Positions 19,465-28,862 of a stretch of 64,000 nucleotides of DNA are shown here, in pieces; the stretch's first letter is position 1; each line of letters begins with the position of its first letter. A program made the position numbers and the translations under genes. The stretch spans positions 186,001-250,000 of the forward strand of contig NZ_FXAO01000003.1 in assembly GCF_900177645.1 (NCBI RefSeq), given 5' to 3'. The stretch comes from Arenibacter troitsensis (lineage in GTDB: Bacteria > Bacteroidota > Bacteroidia > Flavobacteriales > Flavobacteriaceae). The notes under the pieces were generated by a model, which was given only the letters and a program-made list of their open reading frames with translations, searched no databases and had not been told where the DNA came from.

Positions 19465-19944
19465 TCACTGCTCCAATGGGTACCATTCTATATTGGTCAG
19501 CGCCTCCCTTCTTCCCTTACTTTTGGGTGGATAATTGGTGACCAAATAATTCACAATAACCTTTTCGTTATCTCCTAGATCCCATAAGTTCTGTGTTTTT
19601 TGCATCCAGCGAATGGTCTCTATCCATCGCTCCTCGTTCATTCTATTCTGTATGACCAATTGCGCGGAATGACAATTGGTACAGTTGTTGACCACGGTCA
19701 TTAAACCCTCCCCATCCTTAAATCCCGTTCTTAGGTGGATACCGTTCTCTATTTTATCCCAATCTTCATCAGGGTCAACATCAACAACTTCTGAATTTGG
19801 GGTATCTTTTTTGGACGAAAATACGGACGGATCCATCATATAAATAACGCCCAAAACACCAATAAGTAGTACCATAGCAAAGGAAATCACCAAAATGCCA
19901 TAGAAAGACTTTACCTGTTTTCTAAAATTATCCTGTTTGCTCAT
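19465..19944 (-). CDS. Membrane-anchored monoheme cytochrome c (sulfite dehydrogenase partner)
   Basis: This 159-residue protein has an N-terminal membrane anchor (about 14-36) and one haem c motif, C88TNC91H92, in a periplasmic domain. M114 in RWMQKTQ is a candidate sixth ligand. It is encoded immediately after the molybdenum subunit: the stop codon of that gene directly abuts this ATG, implying tight co-translation. By analogy with SorAB of Starkeya it probably accepts electrons from sulfite oxidation and passes them to the respiratory chain. It is longer than SorB because of the membrane anchor. Confidence 0.85.
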   Translation of the reverse strand: MSKQDNFRKQVKSFYGILVISFAMVLLIGVLGVIYMMDPSVFSSKKDTPNSEVVDVDPDEDWDKIENGIHLRTGFKDGEGLMTVVNNCTNCHSAQLVIQNRMNEERWIETIRWMQKTQNLWDLGDNEKVIVNYLVTNYPPKSKGRREALTNIEWYPLEQ

Positions 19945-21165
19945 TTAACTTATTTTTACGGCAATCCTATGGCATGCATTGTTCAAGTATCCTTTAGGGT
20001 TCCATCCCGGCAAGAGCATGGGCTGACTTACGCCATTGGAATCTGTAGCCCGTGCCCATACTTCGTAATATCCAGATTTTGGAAAACTGATACTCGCCTT
20101 AAAATGCTGCCAAGCCAATCGGTTTACAGGTTTTTCCAACGAGCATTCGGACCATGTAGCTCCAAAGTCGATGGAATAGGATACCCTGGAAATTTCCAAT
20201 TCCCCGGCCCAGGCGTGCCCCCTAATATTCAATTTTTTTCCCTTAGGAATCATGGCTCCGGATTTAGGGTATGTAATCAAGGATTTCACGGGCATGGATT
20301 CTATAATACACATGTCCTCATTTTTTACCTCTTCACCCGGTGCAACGGGGTTACAAGGTACCTTATAGGAGGATCCTGTCATTTTTTCCCCATCATGGAC
20401 TATATTTCTCACGCTAATCCTATTTACCCATTTTCCTGAAGTAGAGGCCGGCCATCCCCCACAAACCAGTCGCAAGGGATACCCGTGGACCAAAGGAATA
20501 TCCTCACCGTTCATTTTAAAGGCCAACAAGGTTTCATCCATCATGGCTTTGGAAATAGGAACCCCCCTTGATATGGGTTCTTTGTTGGGATCTCTACTTA
20601 GATGTTGGTCTGCGGCATGATAGCCTATATAAACGGCATCGTCCTTAATACCAACCTCATTAAGTACATCCTTTAAACTAACCCCTGTCCAAGAGGCACA
20701 GCCTACGGCCCCTATGGTCCATTGGTTTCCCTTTGCGGGCGGATCAAATTCGCTTCTTCCATTGCCCCCGCATTCTAATGTTAGTTGGTAGGTGTGATGG
20801 GCGAATTTGGATTTTAATTCTTCCAAAGTGAAGGTTTTCTTTTCTTTTACGGATTCACCATCAAAAGTTATGGACCATTTCTTGACATCGATATTTTCCG
20901 GAACCAGGCCATTGTTTCGGATAAACATATATTTATTCGGGGTAATCCTATCGTCCAACAAATGGGCCACCGCCTCCATATTCCACGGTTTGCTGTTTAG
21001 GACTACCATTTCCTTATCCTTATCGAACATTTGAAATGGGTCTGGATCCTGAAGCCCCAAAAGGGTGTAGTTTTCCGGAATTTTAGCGCCATATACGATA
21101 TCCAAACCCAGTATTCCTACCAAAGAACCCAAGCCGGTTTTTTTGACAAAATTTCTTCTTTTCAT
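19945..21165 (-). CDS. Sulfite oxidase-family molybdenum enzyme, Tat-exported
   Basis: This is a 406-residue sulfite dehydrogenase catalytic subunit of the SorA/SUOX type. A twin-arginine signal begins MKRRNFVKKTG, so the protein is exported folded with its molybdenum cofactor. The oxidoreductase molybdopterin-binding domain spans about 70-280. C132 in TLECGGNGR is the molybdenum-coordinating cysteine, and CASWTGVSLKDVL and GYPLRLVCGGW are family segments. The C-terminal Mo-co dimerisation domain spans about 290-405. It heads a sorA-sorB-desaturase operon. An 8 bp inverted repeat begins at the first base of its start codon. Confidence 0.9.
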   Translation of the reverse strand: MKRRNFVKKTGLGSLVGILGLDIVYGAKIPENYTLLGLQDPDPFQMFDKDKEMVVLNSKPWNMEAVAHLLDDRITPNKYMFIRNNGLVPENIDVKKWSITFDGESVKEKKTFTLEELKSKFAHHTYQLTLECGGNGRSEFDPPAKGNQWTIGAVGCASWTGVSLKDVLNEVGIKDDAVYIGYHAADQHLSRDPNKEPISRGVPISKAMMDETLLAFKMNGEDIPLVHGYPLRLVCGGWPASTSGKWVNRISVRNIVHDGEKMTGSSYKVPCNPVAPGEEVKNEDMCIIESMPVKSLITYPKSGAMIPKGKKLNIRGHAWAGELEISRVSYSIDFGATWSECSLEKPVNRLAWQHFKASISFPKSGYYEVWARATDSNGVSQPMLLPGWNPKGYLNNACHRIAVKIS

Positions 21166-21192
21166 TTATCTAATATTATAATACTAGATAAA
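21165..21192 (-). promoter_or_regulatory. Inverted repeat at the start codon of the sulfite dehydrogenase operon
   Basis: TTTATCTA (21165-21172) and TAGATAAA (21185-21192) form a perfect 8 bp inverted repeat with a 12 nt AT-only spacer apart from one C. It covers the ribosome-binding region of the operon. It could be an operator or an RNA hairpin affecting translation. Confidence 0.35.
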
Positions 21193-21282
21193 TCTAAGAA
21201 AGATATCGGAAAACTTGAGTAACATAGGTCACTTAATAAGTTTAAAGCTGTTAATAGGGGGTATTCAAACTTGATAATCAAA

Positions 21283-21576
21283 TTACTTGGCCGATATGAT
21301 TTTTTCGTTTTTAGCGGACTTCAAAACATAGGTATAAAGCCACATGATCGTAAAGGTTGGAACAACATCCAAACCAGGCAACATTTCTTCAACAAAGGTT
21401 ATCACCCCTGCGGCACGTCCTATCTTTCCCTTGTACAATCTGGTCATTAGCCAACCCGCCACGGGAGCCCAGATGACGTCCGAAAACTCTCCAATCCCAG
21501 GAACAACAAAAGAGAGCATTCCTATCCCGTCAAAAAGTAACCCCAAAAATAGGTTTCTTAATTTATGATCTTTCAA
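21283..21576 (-). CDS. Small membrane protein, hypothetical
   Basis: I do not recognise a named family with certainty. The 97-residue protein has a hydrophobic stretch at about 8-27 (FLGLLFDGIGMLSFVVPGIG), another at about 31-45 and a third at about 69-87, so two or three membrane helices are likely. It contains many glycines and a KGKIGRAAG loop. It lies 78 bp downstream of folE on the same strand and 117 bp upstream of the sulfite dehydrogenase operon. No catalytic residues are evident. Confidence 0.65.
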   Translation of the reverse strand: MKDHKLRNLFLGLLFDGIGMLSFVVPGIGEFSDVIWAPVAGWLMTRLYKGKIGRAAGVITFVEEMLPGLDVVPTFTIMWLYTYVLKSAKNEKIISAK

Positions 21577-21654
21577 TGTAGATATATTTATGAATTACAG
21601 TAGCTACAAATCAAATAAGATGCCAAAATTCTACACCTTTCCTGGTACAAGGTA

Positions 21655-22254
21655 CTATGATAAATTTGAGCTTATCAATTTTAAAAATTCGTTACGAGTT
21701 TCTATTTTTTCAAACTGGCCTCTAAAGCCAGAAGTTGTCGTTACGGAATTTTGCTTTTGCACCCCCCTCATCATCATACACATATGCGAGGCCTCTATGA
21801 CCACTGCCACACCCTGAGGCTTTAAGGTGTTGTTTAGACACTCTAGTATATCATTGGTGAGTCGCTCCTGTACCTGTAATCGTCTTGCAAAAACATCCAC
21901 CACCCTAGGTATTTTACTTAGGCCAACGATGTGGCCGTTGGGGATATAGGCTATGTGGGCCTTCCCAAAAAAAGGCAGCATATGGTGCTCGCACAAAGAA
22001 TAGACCTCAATATCCTTAATGATCACCATTTCGTCATAAGACTCCTTAAACATGGCTCCTTTTAGAATTTCCACCGCATCCTGTTTATAACCTTGGGTTA
22101 AAAAAAGCATTGCCTTCGCAGCTCTTTCAGGAGTTTTTATGAGTCCGTCCCTGTTGAGGTCCTCTCCTATTTCATTGATAATAGAGGAGTATCTGGCCTT
22201 GACCTCATCGGTGATTTCCAGATTGTATTCTTCCAAATTTCTATATTGTGTCAT
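21655..22254 (-). CDS. folE: GTP cyclohydrolase I
   Basis: FolE converts GTP to 7,8-dihydroneopterin triphosphate, the first step of folate (tetrahydropterin) synthesis. The zinc ligands are C88 and H91 in CEHHMLPF and C159 in [29 protein letters not shown] (114-133) carries the conserved substrate-binding and multimer-contact residues. The 199 residues are close to the bacterial norm of 190-220. It is divergent from the ABC-ATPase gene at 22463 with 208 bp between them. No QueF-type features are present. Confidence 0.95.
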   Translation of the reverse strand: MTQYRNLEEYNLEITDEVKARYSSIINEIGEDLNRDGLIKTPERAAKAMLFLTQGYKQDAVEILKGAMFKESYDEMVIIKDIEVYSLCEHHMLPFFGKAHIAYIPNGHIVGLSKIPRVVDVFARRLQVQERLTNDILECLNNTLKPQGVAVVIEASHMCMMMRGVQKQNSVTTTSGFRGQFEKIETRNEFLKLISSNLS

Positions 22255-22462
22255 AAAAGCCTTGTCCTATAATTTAAGCAATTGTCGCCTTCACAATATA
22301 ATCATTACCGTATTATTAAAAAAGGAATATCCTATAGGAATTTGTTCTTACTGGTTGTAGTTCGATTACTCGGTATAAAATTGAACAAGAAAAAGACTTG
22401 TAGCCAATAACTATTTTGTATTCTTCTTGGTAATGTTTACTTTCAACCCATAATTTGTAATA

Positions 22463-23125
22463 ATGATCAAGGCTACAAACATCAATAAGTTTTACGGCAA
22501 TCTCCAAGTACTCAAAGGAGTGGATTTGCACATTAAAAAAGGAGAAGTGGTATCAATTGTAGGCCCTTCTGGAGCCGGCAAAACTACTCTCTTGCAAATA
22601 CTGGGCACTTTGGATACCCTAAGCAATAAGAATGACAGTAGTCTGTTGATTAATGATGAGGACGTAACTAAAATGTCGGATAAGGCCATGGCCAAATTTC
22701 GAAATAGCCATATTGGTTTTATTTTTCAATTCCATCAGTTGTTGCCAGAGTTTACGGCCTTGGAAAATGTCTGTATCCCGGCATTTATAAAGGGTACAAA
22801 AAAGGAAAAGGCAGAATTACGTGCTGCAGAACTTCTGGAATTCCTAGGGCTTTCCCATAGATTACAGCACAAGCCCAATGAACTTTCCGGCGGAGAGCAA
22901 CAGCGGGTAGCTGTAGCTAGGGCTTTGGTGAACAGCCCTTCTGTTATTTTTGCGGACGAACCCAGTGGTAATTTGGATTCTGAGAGTGCCGATAATCTTC
23001 ATAAATTGTTTTTTGATCTTCGTGATGCCTTTGGACAAACTTTTGTCATTGTAACCCATAATGAGGAACTTGCCAATATGGCCGATAGAAAGCTGATTAT
23101 GGTGGACGGCTCCATTACCCGATGA
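22463..23125 (+). CDS. ABC transporter ATP-binding protein, LolD/MacB type
   Basis: This is a 220-residue ATPase subunit of the LolD / MacB / FtsE class. Walker A is GPSGAGKT (34-41), the Q-loop lies around [16 protein letters not shown] (88-103), the ABC signature is LSGGEQQ (141-147), and Walker B is [12 protein letters not shown] (161-172), typical of LolD. The sequence suggests lipoprotein release or a related membrane export role. No LolC/E permease lies next to it, so its membrane partner must be elsewhere. Its stop codon overlaps the ATG of the CPBP gene by 4 bp (ATGA). Confidence 0.88.
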   Translation: MIKATNINKFYGNLQVLKGVDLHIKKGEVVSIVGPSGAGKTTLLQILGTLDTLSNKNDSSLLINDEDVTKMSDKAMAKFRNSHIGFIFQFHQLLPEFTALENVCIPAFIKGTKKEKAELRAAELLEFLGLSHRLQHKPNELSGGEQQRVAVARALVNSPSVIFADEPSGNLDSESADNLHKLFFDLRDAFGQTFVIVTHNEELANMADRKLIMVDGSITR

Positions 23126-23685
23126 AAATACTTGCCAAGGTCTGGAAATTTACAAAAGCCCCTGCTTATAAGCGCTTGGACCATGTTCCAAACCCTTTAA
23201 AATTGAGGATTGTTGCAGCACTTCTGCAATGGGGTATTGTTATAGGTGTCACTATAGGAATAATTAACCAATGGTTGATAGGTCTTTTGAAAATGGATCT
23301 AGGCGAACACGCCATTGAAAAATTTTTAGAGAACTATTCCATGGTTACTCTTTTTCTTATGGCGGTAGTCATTGCTCCAGCCATAGAGGAGATTTTGTTT
23401 CGGGGCCCATTGATCTGGTTCAAGAACAAGACCTTTTTCAAATATATTTTTTATGCCTCTGTTTTATTATTTGCAGCCGTTCATTTGACCAATTTCGAAT
23501 TGTCCGAGCAAGTATTTAATATAGCTCCGCTATTGGTGGCGCCACAATTGATCTTAGGGGTATTTTTGGGGTATGTGCGCGTTAAGTTAGGATTATTGTG
23601 GTCTATATGCTTGCACTCTTTGTATAATGGTATACTAATTACTCCCATACTTCTTTTTAAGTATTTAAATTTCCCATTGGCATGA
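23122..23685 (+). CDS. CPBP family intramembrane glutamic endopeptidase
   Basis: This 187-residue polytopic membrane protein carries the CPBP/CAAX motifs E89E90xxxR94 (motif 1), H121 in AAVHLTNF (motif 2), and H165 with N169 in LHSLYNG (motif 3). These correspond to the Rce1-like catalytic site. Hydrophobic helices are at about 32-55, 75-92, 107-122, 134-152 and 155-180. The substrate is unknown. Translation is coupled both ways: it overlaps the ABC-ATPase upstream by 4 bp and the TIGR02757 gene downstream by 4 bp, so the three form one unit. Confidence 0.86.
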   Translation: MKILAKVWKFTKAPAYKRLDHVPNPLKLRIVAALLQWGIVIGVTIGIINQWLIGLLKMDLGEHAIEKFLENYSMVTLFLMAVVIAPAIEEILFRGPLIWFKNKTFFKYIFYASVLLFAAVHLTNFELSEQVFNIAPLLVAPQLILGVFLGYVRVKLGLLWSICLHSLYNGILITPILLFKYLNFPLA

Positions 23686-24446
23686 CACAGGAAGAATTGA
23701 AAGAATTTTTGGATGCGAAGGTAGAACAATACAATCGTCCGGATTTTTTATCCACAGATCCTCTCCGGATACCTCATGGATTTACGAAAAAGGAAGATAT
23801 TGAGATCAGTGGATTCTTAACCTCCACTATTGCTTGGGGCAATAGAAAAAGTATTATAAACAATTCGGAAAAAATGATGGAATTGTTGGAAAACTCCCCT
23901 TTCGACTTTGTAATGAACCACCAAGCAAAAGATCTGGAAAAACTTCAAGGGTTTGTTCATAGAACTTTTAACGGGGCGGATCTAATGTATTTTATACGGA
24001 GTTTAAAAAACATCTACCGCCAATATGGGGGATTGGAGAACACCTTCGCCTTGAAAGGAGATGTAACATCCCTACAAATGTCCATTTCCCAATTCAAGAC
24101 CGTTTTTTTTGAGCTGGACCATCTTACAAGAACCACAAAACATGTTTCCGACCCTCAAAAAGGCTCCGCAGCCAAAAGGATCAACATGTTCTTAAGGTGG
24201 ATGGTAAGAGACAATAACAGCGGAGTGGATTTTGGAATCTGGGATAAAATTTCACCTTCGCAATTGTCATGCCCCTTAGATGTTCATACGGGCAATGTGG
24301 CCCGAAAATTGGGGCTGATCCAACGCAAACAGAACGACGGCAAGGCCTTGGCGGAATTGGACGCCAATCTTAGACGATTGGATCCCCACGATCCGGTAAA
24401 ATATGATTTTGCCTTATTTGGCCTGGGTGTATTTGAGAAATTTTAG
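23682..24446 (+). CDS. TIGR02757 family protein
   Basis: This is a 254-residue cytoplasmic protein of a widespread Bacteroidota family of unknown function. Family features visible are the DPLRIPHGFTKKEDIEISGF start, the MFLRWMVRDNNSGVDFGIWD centre and the C-terminal LDPHDPVKYDFALFGLGV. The fold may be related to helix-hairpin-helix DNA glycosylases because of the PLDVHTGNVARKLGLI segment, but no HhH catalytic Asp/Lys pair can be confirmed. It is the last gene of the overlapping trio and is followed by an intergenic region with two inverted repeats. Confidence 0.85.
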   Translation: MTQEELKEFLDAKVEQYNRPDFLSTDPLRIPHGFTKKEDIEISGFLTSTIAWGNRKSIINNSEKMMELLENSPFDFVMNHQAKDLEKLQGFVHRTFNGADLMYFIRSLKNIYRQYGGLENTFALKGDVTSLQMSISQFKTVFFELDHLTRTTKHVSDPQKGSAAKRINMFLRWMVRDNNSGVDFGIWDKISPSQLSCPLDVHTGNVARKLGLIQRKQNDGKALAELDANLRRLDPHDPVKYDFALFGLGVFEKF

Positions 24447-24473
24447 TTCCAATCAAAAATTATTAGTGAAACT

Positions 24474-24509
24474 CAATTTTGAGAAGTCCGTAAGACGCAC
24501 TCAAAATTG
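24474..24509. repeat. 10 bp perfect inverted repeat downstream of TIGR02757
   Basis: CAATTTTGAG (24474-24483) and CTCAAAATTG (24500-24509) are exact complements with a 16 nt loop that contains a further GTC/GAC pair. There is no T-run after it. It is the first of two structured elements in the 226 bp gap between convergent genes and may end transcription. Confidence 0.5.
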
Positions 24510-24551
24510 CAAGTTGAACTAATCTCGCCTTTTTCGGCGGAATCTATATGC

Positions 24552-24608
24552 AATACCCCGACCCTTGGATCGATTCCTATTATTGGATGAAGGGCTTGCC
24601 CTGAAGCT
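24552..24608. repeat. Degenerate intergenic repeat, copy A
   Basis: This begins AATACCCCGA and ends with GGGCTTGCCC plus a TGAAGCT tail. The same start and a very similar end (GGGCTTGCCCCGAGGTAGCT) occur in the intergenic region at 39761-39835, so the two look like diverged copies of one dispersed element. Confidence 0.45.
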
Positions 24609-24672
24609 AAATACCTTTTACTATCCCCTTAACCGTAAAGGATTGCCTTTAAAATTTATTTGGCCAACTACA

Positions 24673-26484
24673 TCATTTATCATGGTCCTTAAGGGATTCC
24701 AAAATTTCCATTTCACTGTGTTTTTTGGAAAAGTTCATAGCACATTCTATTAGCGCCAAGTGCGAATAGGCTTGCGGGAAGTTCCCTAGTAACCTTTTGG
24801 TCTTAAAATCTATATCCTCACTGAACAGGCCCAAATGATTGCTGTAACTTAATAATTGATCAAAATGTTTCATGGCCTTTTTTTCATGACCTATCTTAAA
24901 GAGACTGTTTATAAACCAAAAGGTACAAATGGTAAAAGATGAAGAGGGTAGTCCAAAATCATCTTCGTTTTTATACCTGTAGAGTAATCCATCATTGCAC
25001 AGCTCTTTTTCAATGGCCAGTACCGTGCTGACATATTTTGGGTCTTTGGGATCGATAAATCCGTAGGATTCCATCAATAATACCGAGGCGTCCAAATGCG
25101 GTGAACCGTAGGATTGTGTAAATGCCTGTTTCTCTTCATTCCATGCGTGTTGATGGATATCTTCCCTAATCTGTTGTTCCAGAGTACGCCATTTATCCAC
25201 TTTTCTCTGCTTTCCAAAAAGTTCGGCCACTTTAATGGCCCTGTCGATAGCCGTCCAACACAAAATTTTGGAAAATGTAAAATGCCTATCTTCCGTACGA
25301 AATTCCCAAATTCCCTTATCGGCTTCTTGCCAATGTTTATTTACTATCCAAACGATTCCCTTGGTTATTCCCCAAAGCTCTTCCCCATTTTCTATTTCCG
25401 TGTCGAACTTTTCCAATTGGGTATATATGACGTCCATTAGGATCCCATAAATATCATTTTGTCGCTGCTTGTAAGCCGCATTTCCTATTCTTACAGGTTT
25501 GGAACCCTTGTACCCTTGCAAATGGTCCAACGTTTCTTCGGTCAACTTTTTTTCTTTGTTGATGCCGTACATGATCTGCAATTTCTCATCCTTATCAGGA
25601 ATAAGATCTATTATAAATTGTAAATAACGTTTGGCTATATTTTTATGCCCTAATTGTCCAACCACCTTGATAACCATGGAAGCATCCCTGATCCAACAAA
25701 AGCGATAGTCCCAGTTTCTAACCTCGCCAATGGTTTCCGGAAGAGAGGTAGTGGCGGCAGCGAGAACCGCCCCGGACTTGTCGTAACTCAACATTTTTAG
25801 GGTTAGGGCACTTCTTTTTATCTCGGCATCATATTTCTTATAAGTAGGTGTCTTGCTAGACCAATTTAACCAATAGACTTTGGTGCGCTCCAGTTCCAAA
25901 TACACCCTTTCCAGGGTTGGTTCCAATATCTTTTCATTGTAACCCAGAAGAAAATAGGCATCACTTTCCAGAACTATTTCACTTTTGGACATGATATCCT
26001 CTTTGTCCAATGAAGTGTAGAGAAAAAAGGTGTCGAACTTTACCTCATGGGTTAAACTGGCAACAAAATTTTCCTTGACATAGGTATTTGTTTTCCCCAT
26101 GGCATACTCCAATTTAGGGTCGTACAAAACCTTGAAAACGGGTTTGCCCGAAAGGTGTTTTACATACCTTATAATTTCAGGTGGTGCATTGTAGCCTCCG
26201 CTCTGTTTGTAATAACGGGGCATAAAATCCTGTATCTCAAAACTATTTTCACCGTCGGAAAATGTAGTGACTAAGATTGCGGTAAGGGGAATATATTTTT
26301 GTTCTATAGTATAAGTATCATCTACCAGGATTTCAAAGCTGCCTCCTATTTTATCATCAAGAATTTTTGCAAAAATAGAGGAGGAATCAAATTCGGGTAA
26401 ACAGCACCAGTCCAATGAGCCCTTCTTGGAAATCAACGCCGCACTTCTACAATTTCCTATTATACCGTAGTCTAAATTATCCAT
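24673..26484 (-). CDS. Glycoside hydrolase family 15 protein (glucoamylase/trehalase type)
   Basis: This 603-residue cytoplasmic protein has no signal peptide. The N-terminal beta-sandwich (about 1-215) starts with YGIIGNCRSAALIS and SLDWCCLPEFDS, typical of bacterial GH15. The (alpha/alpha)6 barrel follows, with the substrate-binding signature RNWDYRFCWIRDAS (256-269). GH15 covers glucoamylases and also the trehalases of mycobacteria. Because it is divergent from the trehalose synthesis gene and shares a 103 bp regulatory gap with it, trehalose hydrolysis is a reasonable guess, but glucan hydrolysis is possible. Confidence 0.88.
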   Translation of the reverse strand: MDNLDYGIIGNCRSAALISKKGSLDWCCLPEFDSSSIFAKILDDKIGGSFEILVDDTYTIEQKYIPLTAILVTTFSDGENSFEIQDFMPRYYKQSGGYNAPPEIIRYVKHLSGKPVFKVLYDPKLEYAMGKTNTYVKENFVASLTHEVKFDTFFLYTSLDKEDIMSKSEIVLESDAYFLLGYNEKILEPTLERVYLELERTKVYWLNWSSKTPTYKKYDAEIKRSALTLKMLSYDKSGAVLAAATTSLPETIGEVRNWDYRFCWIRDASMVIKVVGQLGHKNIAKRYLQFIIDLIPDKDEKLQIMYGINKEKKLTEETLDHLQGYKGSKPVRIGNAAYKQRQNDIYGILMDVIYTQLEKFDTEIENGEELWGITKGIVWIVNKHWQEADKGIWEFRTEDRHFTFSKILCWTAIDRAIKVAELFGKQRKVDKWRTLEQQIREDIHQHAWNEEKQAFTQSYGSPHLDASVLLMESYGFIDPKDPKYVSTVLAIEKELCNDGLLYRYKNEDDFGLPSSSFTICTFWFINSLFKIGHEKKAMKHFDQLLSYSNHLGLFSEDIDFKTKRLLGNFPQAYSHLALIECAMNFSKKHSEMEILESLKDHDK

Positions 26485-26506
26485 ATATCATTTTATTCTT
26501 TAAATA

Positions 26507-26523
26507 AACCTAATTAGTAGGTT
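26507..26523. promoter_or_regulatory. Inverted repeat in the divergent trehalose-locus spacer
   Basis: AACCTA (26507-26512) and TAGGTT (26518-26523) form a perfect 6 bp inverted repeat with a 5 nt spacer, inside the 103 bp between the GH15 and TPS/TPP genes. TAGGTTTT (26518-26525) also resembles a -7 box on the plus strand, with TTTA 22 bp upstream. Confidence 0.3.
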
Positions 26524-26587
26524 TTACACATCATTTTACCGAAATTTAAGGAAATTTAATGCGAATAACCCTTAAAAAAAGCAAATT

Positions 26588-28795
26588 ATGGACAAAACTA
26601 TCATAATCTCAAATAGACTACCCGTACAATTACAAATTGACAATGGAAGTATTACTGCAATACCAAGTGTAGGCGGTTTGGCTACGGGCATGAAATCCGT
26701 TCACTCGGGAGGTGATAGTTTATGGATCGGCTGGAGTGGATTAACCGATGAAGAGATTCCGGACGGACTTGCACCTGAAATTGATAAGGCATTGGCAAAA
26801 CACGGTTCGTCCAAAGTAAATCTAACTTCTGAGGAAGTGGATGGTTTTTATTATGGATTTAGTAACCGTACCATATGGCCTCTTTTTCATTATTTTTTGG
26901 AATATTCAGAGTTTGAGCTGCAAAGTTGGGAAACCTATAAGGCCGTTAATCAAAAATTTGCAGATGCCATTCTCAAGGTAGCTGGGCAAAACGATACTAT
27001 ATGGGTACATGACTATCAATTAATGTTGGTGCCACAAATGGTAAGGGAAAAGCGCCCCAATATTTCCATTGGGTTCTTTTTACATATTCCCTTTCCATCC
27101 TACGAGATTTTTAGGACCATGCCTTGGCGTAAGGAAGTTCTTATGGGATTGTTGGGATCGGATTTAATAGGTTTCCACACCTATGATTACGAAAGGCATT
27201 TTCTAAGTTCTGTACGCAGATTATTGGGGCTTGAGGTAAGTTTTAACGATATCTATTTGGAGGACAGGGTCATTAAAGTGGATTCCTTTCCCATGGGTAT
27301 CGATTACAAAAAGTTTAGCGAAGCGGCAAAAAAGCATGATGAAAACAAAACCGGTGAGCGTTCCGAATTACAGCGTAGACTAGACATGCACAAGGAATCG
27401 GACCCGGAAGCCAAATTCTTTTTATCAATAGACCGATTGGATTATTCCAAGGGGATTGCTAAAAGGCTTAATGCCTTTGAATACTTTTTAACCAAATATC
27501 CACAGTACAAGGAAAAGGTTAGGCTAATTGTACTGGCGGTGCCCTCAAGATCCAATGTTCCACAGTATCAATTGTTGAAAAAGGAAATAGACGAATTGGT
27601 GGGGAGGATCAATGGGGAATTCTCTACAGTGAGCTGGACACCTATATGGTATTTCTACCGCTCCATGCCTTTCGAGAATCTAATAGATCTTTATACCTCC
27701 AGCGATATAGCCTGGCTAACCCCTATACGGGACGGAATGAACCTGGTAGCCAAAGAATATATTGCAACCAGAACCGATAAGACCGGTGTCCTTATCTTGA
27801 GTGAAATGGCCGGTTCCGCCAATGAAATGAATGAGGCCCTGCTTATTAATCCCAATAATTTTGAAGAAATTGCGGATACCCTTTATGAGGCCATCAATAT
27901 GCCGGTGGAAGAACAGAAGGCAAGAAATGCCATTTTGCAAAAAAGATTGGAAAGGTATAACGTTGAAAAATGGGCCAATGATTTTATGACCTCCTTGAAA
28001 AATCAAAAACTAATAGACCATTCCTATAAGTCGCGCAAGTTGTCCAATGACATTTTGGGCGATATTAAAAAGGAATATAAGAAAGCAAAAAAAAGATTAA
28101 TGTTCCTGGACTATGACGGCACCTTGGCAGGTTTTCACGGAGATCCACAAAAGGCAAATCCGGATGAGGCATTGTATGGATTATTAGACCGGATGTCGGC
28201 ATTGGAAAACACCGATGTCTATTTAATTAGTGGTCGCGATAAGGATACCTTTACCAAATGGTTTTTGCCAAAGAAGTACAATATGATAGTTGAACATGGC
28301 GTGTGGATTTCCGAAAATGGGGAAGATTTCAGAATGTTGGAGAATGTGAAAAAGGATTGGATGGAAAAAATTCACCCGGTACTGGAATCCTTTGTGGATA
28401 GGACCCCTGGCAGTTTTATTGAAGAAAAAAACTATTCCTTGGCATGGCATTACCGTAAGACCGATCCAGATTTTGGGCAAAAGCGGGCCACCGAACTCAA
28501 TACGGTACTTACAAGTCTTATCGCCAACGACGATCTGAGTATACTTAATGGAAATAAGGTTATAGAAATTAAGAGCAGTAATGTAAATAAAGGTCGGGCT
28601 GCAATGCGGGTATTTTCGCAACAGGAATATGATTTTGTATTTGCCATAGGGGATGACTGGACCGATGAATTTATGTTTCAAGAATTGCCGGAAAGCGCAA
28701 TTACCGTAAAAGTAGGTCGACAAAAAACCCAGGCCAGCTATTATATAGATAGCATTAAAAATGTACGTGGTTTATTGGAACATTTTATAGAATAG
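26588..28795 (+). CDS. Bifunctional trehalose-6-phosphate synthase / phosphatase
   Basis: This 735-residue protein fuses both steps of the OtsA-OtsB pathway, making trehalose from UDP-glucose and glucose-6-phosphate. The GT20 synthase domain (1 to about 470) shows ISNRLPV (7-13), VGGLATGMKSV, VHDYQLMLVPQMVR, IDRLDYSKGI (about 281-290) and the VAKEYIA nucleotide-sugar region. The HAD phosphatase domain (about 500-735) has the nucleophile motif DYDGTLAGF at about 506-514, SGRDKDTF, and the metal-binding GDDWTDEF near 690. Both active sites look complete, so no separate otsB is needed. Trehalose is an osmoprotectant, suiting a marine host. An MFS carrier follows in the same direction. Confidence 0.94.
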   Translation: MDKTIIISNRLPVQLQIDNGSITAIPSVGGLATGMKSVHSGGDSLWIGWSGLTDEEIPDGLAPEIDKALAKHGSSKVNLTSEEVDGFYYGFSNRTIWPLFHYFLEYSEFELQSWETYKAVNQKFADAILKVAGQNDTIWVHDYQLMLVPQMVREKRPNISIGFFLHIPFPSYEIFRTMPWRKEVLMGLLGSDLIGFHTYDYERHFLSSVRRLLGLEVSFNDIYLEDRVIKVDSFPMGIDYKKFSEAAKKHDENKTGERSELQRRLDMHKESDPEAKFFLSIDRLDYSKGIAKRLNAFEYFLTKYPQYKEKVRLIVLAVPSRSNVPQYQLLKKEIDELVGRINGEFSTVSWTPIWYFYRSMPFENLIDLYTSSDIAWLTPIRDGMNLVAKEYIATRTDKTGVLILSEMAGSANEMNEALLINPNNFEEIADTLYEAINMPVEEQKARNAILQKRLERYNVEKWANDFMTSLKNQKLIDHSYKSRKLSNDILGDIKKEYKKAKKRLMFLDYDGTLAGFHGDPQKANPDEALYGLLDRMSALENTDVYLISGRDKDTFTKWFLPKKYNMIVEHGVWISENGEDFRMLENVKKDWMEKIHPVLESFVDRTPGSFIEEKNYSLAWHYRKTDPDFGQKRATELNTVLTSLIANDDLSILNGNKVIEIKSSNVNKGRAAMRVFSQQEYDFVFAIGDDWTDEFMFQELPESAITVKVGRQKTQASYYIDSIKNVRGLLEHFIE

Positions 28796-28862
28796 GTAAC
28801 AGAAAATCTTTCATTAAAAATGATGGGTTATTTCAGTCATTTTCAATCATATTTGTTCTTGC

